From the NCBI GenBank assembly GCA_964610315.1, contig CAZSVM010000002.1, positions 56,390-120,389 of the forward strand: a stretch of DNA of 64,000 nt, in the 5' to 3' direction. A program made the translations under genes and the position numbers. The notes beneath the pieces are model-generated. The model saw only the letters and a list, made by a program, of their open reading frames with translations. It was not told the origin of the DNA and ran no database searches. This DNA comes from JAQVEM01 sp964610315. GTDB lineage: Bacteria > Actinomycetota > Humimicrobiia > Humimicrobiales > Humimicrobiaceae. Of the stretch, positions 60,176 to 64,000 are shown one piece after another. How positions within the stretch are numbered: the first letter of the stretch is position 1; each line of letters begins with the position of its first letter.

Positions 60176-61148
60176 TGCCTTTTTTAAGGCAAGATTAAAA
60201 CTGACTTTATTTTATATAGCTACCCTACTTATTATAATTATCGTATTCAGCATAATGCTGTATACATTATTTGTCAGTAATATTGCAAGTAATTTTGAAT
60301 TTGAAGAAGAAAGCTATTCTGATGTTGAAACAAACTCCCAGTATGTAGTCCTAAATAATGCTATAAACCGTTTGAAACTGGTTTTAATTTTCACCGATAT
60401 TGGAATCATCCTAATTATATCTGGAATGGGCTACTTTTTAGCAGGTAAAACCTTGCAGCCTATTAAAAAGTCCTTAGATGAGCAAAAAAGATTTGTTTCA
60501 GATTCCGCACATGAACTCAGGACTCCATTGTCAATAATGAAGACTGGTATTGAAACTATGGCTATAGAAAAAAATCAAGCCCTAGAAGACTATAAAGTAC
60601 TTAATAGGGAATTACTTGAGGAGGTAGATGGATTAATAAATATGTCAAATGATTTACTTTTTTTAGCTCACAGTGATTCAGCAAAACCAGAGAAGAATCT
60701 GGATAAAATAAACCTTTCTTCTATTTGCTCAAACCAAATTAAATCAATTAAAGCATATGCCAAAAGTAAAGAAGTCAGCCTAAATGAAGATATAGAAAAA
60801 GCACTTTATATAAAGGGAAATGCTAATCAAATAAACCGCCTTGTTGCTAATCTTTTAAAAAATGCAATTGATTACAATATAAAGAATGGAGAGGTACTAT
60901 TATTGTTAAAAAAGTATAAACACAATATAACCTTGAGTGTTAAAGATACAGGGGTAGGTATAGCTTTAAATGATCAAAAACGTATTTTTGAAAGATTTTT
61001 TAAAGTTGATAAAGCGAGAAGTATTTATGAAGGTGGATCTGGTCTTGGTCTTTCTATTGTAAAGGAAATTGTGGATTTTCATAAAGGTGCTATTAAAATT
61101 AATAGCGTACCTGGTAAAGGTACTGAGGTTATTATTTCATTTCATTGA
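60114..61148 (+). CDS. Sensor histidine kinase (copy 2)
   Basis: 344 residues, paralogue of the 11702 kinase. Two membrane helices (about 30-53 and 90-109) surround a short outer loop with FEFEEESYSD; the EFEEESYS motif is kept in both kinases and is a candidate sensing element. The H box SDSAHELRTPLS (H132), N box LLKNAIDYN, DTGVGI and GSGLGLSIVKEIVDFHKG are intact. The same 62-bp overlap with the regulator gene is present. The last residues after TEVIISF differ from copy 1. Confidence 0.93.
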   Translation: MIKMKNILRLFVDWVTNLRNNAFFKARLKLTLFYIATLLIIIIVFSIMLYTLFVSNIASNFEFEEESYSDVETNSQYVVLNNAINRLKLVLIFTDIGIILIISGMGYFLAGKTLQPIKKSLDEQKRFVSDSAHELRTPLSIMKTGIETMAIEKNQALEDYKVLNRELLEEVDGLINMSNDLLFLAHSDSAKPEKNLDKINLSSICSNQIKSIKAYAKSKEVSLNEDIEKALYIKGNANQINRLVANLLKNAIDYNIKNGEVLLLLKKYKHNITLSVKDTGVGIALNDQKRIFERFFKVDKARSIYEGGSGLGLSIVKEIVDFHKGAIKINSVPGKGTEVIISFH

Positions 61149-61165
61149 TTTTTAATGGAAAACCA

Positions 61166-61185
61166 GAGCCAAATTTCGCTGGCTC
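61166..61185. terminator. Short hairpin after the second kinase gene
   Basis: GAGCCA and TGGCTC form a 6-bp stem with an 8-base loop, 17 bp after the stop, without a T tract. It is a weak candidate transcript end. The rest of 61149-61458 (310 bp) is AT-rich and I see nothing else in it. Confidence 0.35.
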
Positions 61186-61458
61186 CCCAAAGTGATGAAA
61201 TTTCGAATCAGATTTTTAATGAATTAATTGATTTGAAAAATTTAGTTATTAACTAAATAATATAGATTTTTAATTTTGCTGGGCATAGTAGATAAAGTTA
61301 AAACTAAGATAATTAATTTTGATAAAGATATTTTTTTACCTGAATTTATTCTATAAATTAATGCTATTTCTAATTAAATCTTAAGATGTATAATAATACT
61401 GTAATAATAAAGCTTTAAATAATATGCTATGCATATTTTATAAGAGAGGAAGCCCACC

Positions 61459-61863
61459 ATGCTTGAGCAAATTCATAAACACCTTGTTTCAGAAATTCAA
61501 CAAAATACCCGTACTGATACCATTTTTATTATAACCGCTATTTTACTTAACCTGTTATCTTTAGGAATAAACTCTGTAATGGCAGGTGATTCGCGGGAAG
61601 ACACAAGCCTATTTTTAGTTATGTTTATAATAGTAGCCCTTGTCATCATAGTAAACATTATAGTAATAATAGGACTTATTAAAGGAAAACAGACTAGGGT
61701 TAAATTAACTAATGGACTAATAAAAATGTATAAGGACCAAAATGTAGATAAATACTATGATTTATCACTACTGCTAAATTATAATACGAGATACAATCTT
61801 TTCATTTTAACAGTTGTTTTTATTGGTGCAATTGCTATTGCTATTCCTTTTATAATTAGATAA
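61459..61863 (+). CDS. Three-helix membrane protein of unknown function
   Basis: 134 residues with an AGAGAGGA ribosome site. Hydrophobic segments lie at about 22-41, 51-73 and 112-133. The N terminus (MLEQIHKHLVSEIQQNTRTD) is amphipathic and the loop 76-110 (KGKQTRVKLTNGLIKMYKDQ...) is cytoplasmic and basic. I recognise no family. It lies 310 bp after the kinase on the same strand; a link to the signalling module is only positional. The 423 bp after it (61864-62286) contain repeat copy B and no gene. Confidence 0.7.
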   Translation: MLEQIHKHLVSEIQQNTRTDTIFIITAILLNLLSLGINSVMAGDSREDTSLFLVMFIIVALVIIVNIIVIIGLIKGKQTRVKLTNGLIKMYKDQNVDKYYDLSLLLNYNTRYNLFILTVVFIGAIAIAIPFIIR

Positions 61864-62020
61864 TGAAGCAGAGCTAAATAAATATTTAAAAAAATGGTAT
61901 AAAAAATCAAATTTTCGTCAATATTTTGAATCCATTTGGAGGAGTATGCTCATAGCTTTTCTATTTTGAGTAATATGATGTATGGTGGGTGCTTCTTATA
62001 AAAAGAATAAAATATTTAAC

Positions 62021-62100
62021 TTGACTCCCCATATTGGACGCTTTTAGAACTCCAGAGATATTAAATATATGTATAAATCATAAACATTCACTATAAAAAA
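62021..62100. repeat. Interspersed repeat, copy B
   Basis: The first 33 bases (TTGACTCCCCATATTGGACG...) differ from copy C at only 3 positions. The following TATAAATCATAAACATTCACTA resembles the second half of copy A. It lies in a gene-free stretch. Confidence 0.6.
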
Positions 62101-62286
62101 TGAACATATCCAGTGCCTAAATCGTGTTCTAGGCTATACAAATAGGTTTGCAATCCTCACCCTGGATAACTAAAACTACTTCAATAGTATATTTTTACTA
62201 TAAAAACCTATGTTTAAAATAAAATTATAAAACGTCACTTTTCCAGCAGATTAGTGGGATTAAATTATCCTTTCTATTATCTCTAG

Positions 62287-62757
62287 TTATTTTTCTAAAA
62301 TTTTTTTAAGATTTTCTCCTTCTTCTCTCACGTGCTGGTTACTCATTGCAATTTTAGCTTCCATTTCTTTTCTAGACAATTTATATAACAAACCTCCAGC
62401 TCTCACGTAACTTTTAGCAGTAAAAACAGAATTTGAACCCTTAGGTTTAATTAACCATTCAAATCCGGGAGATACTAATGATATAGGAAAAGAATATCTG
62501 AACACAATCCTTCTGTTTGGAATAACTTCACCAATAATTCCTTTGAGTTTAAATACTTTTCCCCTTATAACTTCTTCGCCATACCAGCCTGAACCCGATT
62601 CCATTGGTTTTCCTTTAGTCCATTTGAATAAAATATGATCTTTAGGATGCCAAGTTTTATAATTTCTTTCAAGGTTGGTAAAGAACTTCCAAATTTTTTG
62701 GGGTGTTGTCCTTATTTCTATTGAATTACTTAATACTAACTGGCTAAACAATGACAT
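62287..62757 (-). CDS. SRPBCC (polyketide cyclase/dehydrase-like) protein
   Basis: 156 residues. The START/SRPBCC lipid-binding fold is suggested by NSIEIRTTPQKIWKFFTNLERNYKTWHPKD at the start, then GSGWYGEEVIRGKVFKLKG, and a long C-terminal helix (KEMEAKIAMSNQHVREEGENLKKIL). Such proteins bind small hydrophobic molecules; no catalytic residues can be assigned. It is monocistronic and flanked on both sides by copies of the interspersed repeat. Confidence 0.82.
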   Translation of the reverse strand: MSLFSQLVLSNSIEIRTTPQKIWKFFTNLERNYKTWHPKDHILFKWTKGKPMESGSGWYGEEVIRGKVFKLKGIIGEVIPNRRIVFRYSFPISLVSPGFEWLIKPKGSNSVFTAKSYVRAGGLLYKLSRKEMEAKIAMSNQHVREEGENLKKILEK

Positions 62758-63015
62758 ATACCTACCCTCCTAATATTAATCTAACTCTTATAAAGTATAT
62801 TATATTTTTTACCTCTCTTACACATGCTATGGATTTGATACCTAAACACTCTTTTTACAGGCCGTTTTTATTTATTCAGATACTGAATATTTTTTGGCTC
62901 ATATCCCCAAAAGATTTAATAAATAAGAAAATAACGAGAGTAAATTTTATGCCATTGGAATTAAGCTGCGCCGTTAACTCTTGAAGAGCCTAAAGAGCCC
63001 TAATGAATGTTCAGC

Positions 63016-63085
63016 TTGGCTCCCCGTATCGGACGCTTTTAGAACTCCCGGGAACTAAATCCATATAATAATTATATTCAAATAC
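63016..63085. repeat. Interspersed repeat, copy C
   Basis: TTGGCTCCCCGTATCGGACG... with the same CTTTTAGAACTCC continuation as copy B and the identical 16-base core of copy A. It lies in the gene-free stretch 62758-63298 (541 bp), which otherwise holds only the padR promoter. Confidence 0.6.
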
Positions 63086-63215
63086 TCCCAGGAATATATT
63101 TCTAAAACTATTTTCTTAAATTGTATACTTTGTTTAAATAACCTTTTCCGGTTTTATCCTCATTGAGATGAACCTCTGTACTTTTTTATTGAAAAAACAT
63201 ATTTTAAAAATTACC

Positions 63216-63265
63216 TTGACAGGTAGAGTAATTTTATATATTATTACCCAATGTGATAGAGTAAT
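63216..63265 (+). promoter_or_regulatory. padR promoter with repeated TAGAGTAAT
   Basis: A near-consensus promoter: TTGACA (63216-63221), 17-bp spacer, TATTAT (63239-63244), 55 bp before the padR start. TAGAGTAAT occurs twice (63224-63232 and 63257-63265), 33 bp apart. GTAAT/ATTAC (63228-63232, 63243-63247) forms an inverted repeat over the -10. PadR regulators usually repress their own promoters, so these are candidate operators. Confidence 0.6.
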
Positions 63266-63298
63266 ATTAAATTGCTTATACATCATATGGAGTAAAAT

Positions 63299-63637
63299 AT
63301 GATTAGTAGTGATATAATCCGTGGGCATCTAGATGCGGTCATTCTGAAACTTATTCTTGAAAAAGATAGTTATGGATATGAGATTTCTAAAGAAATAAGT
63401 AATCGGACAAACAATCGTCTAACAGTAAAGGAAGCTACGCTTTATGCCGTCTTTCAGAGACTTGAGAAAAATGAGTATATAGTATCCTATAGCGGACAAA
63501 TTACCCACGGCAGGAAAAGAAAATATTATAAAATTACACAACTGGGTCGAGATTTTCTTGAGGAGAAAGTAAGTGAATGGCAAACAATTAAGGACATTAT
63601 TAATACATTTTTGGAGGTAAAAGATGGTAACAATTAA
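63299..63637 (+). CDS. PadR-family transcriptional regulator
   Basis: 112 residues. The winged-helix pattern is complete: GHLDAVILKLILEKDSYGYEISKEI, the recognition-helix region LTVKEATLYAVFQRLEKNEYIVSY and the wing RKRKYYKITQLG, followed by a dimerisation helix. A GGAG site precedes the ATG. It overlaps the next gene by 14 bp. PadR-HAAS pairs usually control a membrane stress or efflux function encoded with them. Confidence 0.93.
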   Translation: MISSDIIRGHLDAVILKLILEKDSYGYEISKEISNRTNNRLTVKEATLYAVFQRLEKNEYIVSYSGQITHGRKRKYYKITQLGRDFLEEKVSEWQTIKDIINTFLEVKDGNN

Positions 63638-64000
63638 AGATTATCTAGAAGAACTATTTGGAGATATCCCAGATAGTGCAGAAAAAGAAAATATTAAACA
63701 AGAGATCATGCAGAACCTTGAAGAAAAGGTGCAGGATCTAATGAAAGGAGGTAAAACCGAAGAAGATGCAATTAATAAGAGCATCGTGGACTTTGGCGAT
63801 ATGCAAGAGATTAGGAATAATCTAATGCGAGCAGCTCAGCCAAAACCAACAAAGGAAGATATTTCAAGATATAAAAATCACTTATGGTTCTCCATATGCG
63901 GAAGCGTGTTGTTTATAGGATTAATTTTGTTTGTTAACTTTTACTACACACCAAATATTATATGGTTTGTATACCCTACATTTGCAATTTTGTGGTGGCC
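63624..64000 (+). CDS. HAAS/DUF1700-type membrane protein (3' end cut by window edge)
   Basis: Translated by hand; too close to the edge to be complete: 125 residues are visible. A HAAS-type helical domain (1-75) has MVTIKDYLEELFGDIP, a long charged helix and the motif EEDAINKSIVDFGDMQEI. A basic linker and two membrane helices (about 86-105 and 110-125) follow before the window ends. A GGAGG site precedes the ATG at 63624, inside the end of padR. This architecture is the usual partner of PadR regulators. Confidence 0.85.
   Translation, partial: MVTIKDYLEELFGDIPDSAEKENIKQEIMQNLEEKVQDLMKGGKTEEDAINKSIVDFGDMQEIRNNLMRAAQPKPTKEDISRYKNHLWFSICGSVLFIGLILFVNFYYTPNIIWFVYPTFAILWW

Noticed and set aside
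62098..62104. Single TGTTCAT heptamer (minus strand) as a fourth regulon operator
   Set aside because: There is no second heptamer at 11-bp spacing and no -10 at the right distance.
62751..62984. Plus-strand 77-residue reading frame next to the SRPBCC gene
   Set aside because: No plausible domain, overlaps the start of the opposing gene, no ribosome site; composition looks like spacer DNA.
1..64000. CRISPR arrays, rRNA and tRNA genes
   Set aside because: No regularly spaced repeats, no rRNA-like stretches and no cloverleaf with a recognisable T loop were found by reading both strands; a covariance-model scan would be decisive.

Overview
The window comes from an AT-rich bacterial chromosome, probably an uncultured anaerobe of the Terrabacteria side of the tree. 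The evidence is gene order. There is an mcsA-mcsB-clpC-disA-ispD-ispF-gltX-cysE-cysS run and an rpsF-ssb-rpsR-DUF2232-rplI-dnaB-purA run, both Bacillota-like, and DisA is also common in Actinomycetota. A GerMN lipoprotein, a two-component 2-hydroxyacyl-CoA dehydratase with its activator, and a ferredoxin-fused ETF with an acyl-CoA dehydrogenase point to fermentative, oxygen-sensitive metabolism. A deep Bacillota or low-GC Actinomycetota lineage both fit; I cannot decide between them.

Layout. 1-5284 (minus): fatty-acid operon fabZ-fabD-fabG-fabF-accD-accA, without acpP. 5509-7829: TM2 protein, biotin ligase, PAS-GGDEF cyclase and a small conserved protein. 7877-16508: an island of about 8.4 kb bounded by 95-bp identical direct repeats that copy the 3' end of etfA. 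16410-19731 (minus): acyl-CoA dehydrogenase, etfB, etfA. 19908-23774 (plus): bioY, a degenerate carboxyltransferase fused to a complete AccB, and accC. 23771-50646 (minus): housekeeping genes for tRNA charging, cysteine, isoprenoid, Clp proteolysis, purine, ribosome, replication and NAD salvage functions. 50914-54764 (plus): GerMN lipoprotein and the hydroxyacyl-CoA dehydratase set. 54807-64000: accessory region with a VapBC pair, small regulators, a second copy of the signalling module, three copies of a short interspersed repeat, and a PadR/HAAS pair running off the end.

How genes work together. Biotin is imported by BioY, attached by the biotin ligase and carried by the AccB domain of the fusion. 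That domain is the only biotin acceptor seen for AccC and the AccD/AccA carboxyltransferase, whose malonyl-CoA feeds the Fab enzymes. The dehydratase set and the Acd-Etf complex fit successive steps of a reductive amino-acid fermentation: 2-hydroxyacyl-CoA to enoyl-CoA to acyl-CoA.

The most striking content is a duplicated module that I do not recognise as a described system. It has a secreted, very acidic small protein of about 105 residues ending in a shared LPGGGH...EH.FEGIE signature, a conserved hairpin after it, an OmpR-type response regulator and a histidine kinase. The first copy also carries a membrane-embedded spermidine-synthase-like protein, an ABC-2 exporter and a calcium-repeat surface protein. 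Three promoters, before both acidic-protein genes and before the exporter, share the same pair of 7-bp direct repeats at 11-bp period, exactly 10 bp before a -10 box. That is the architecture expected for OmpR/PhoB regulators and suggests one shared regulon.
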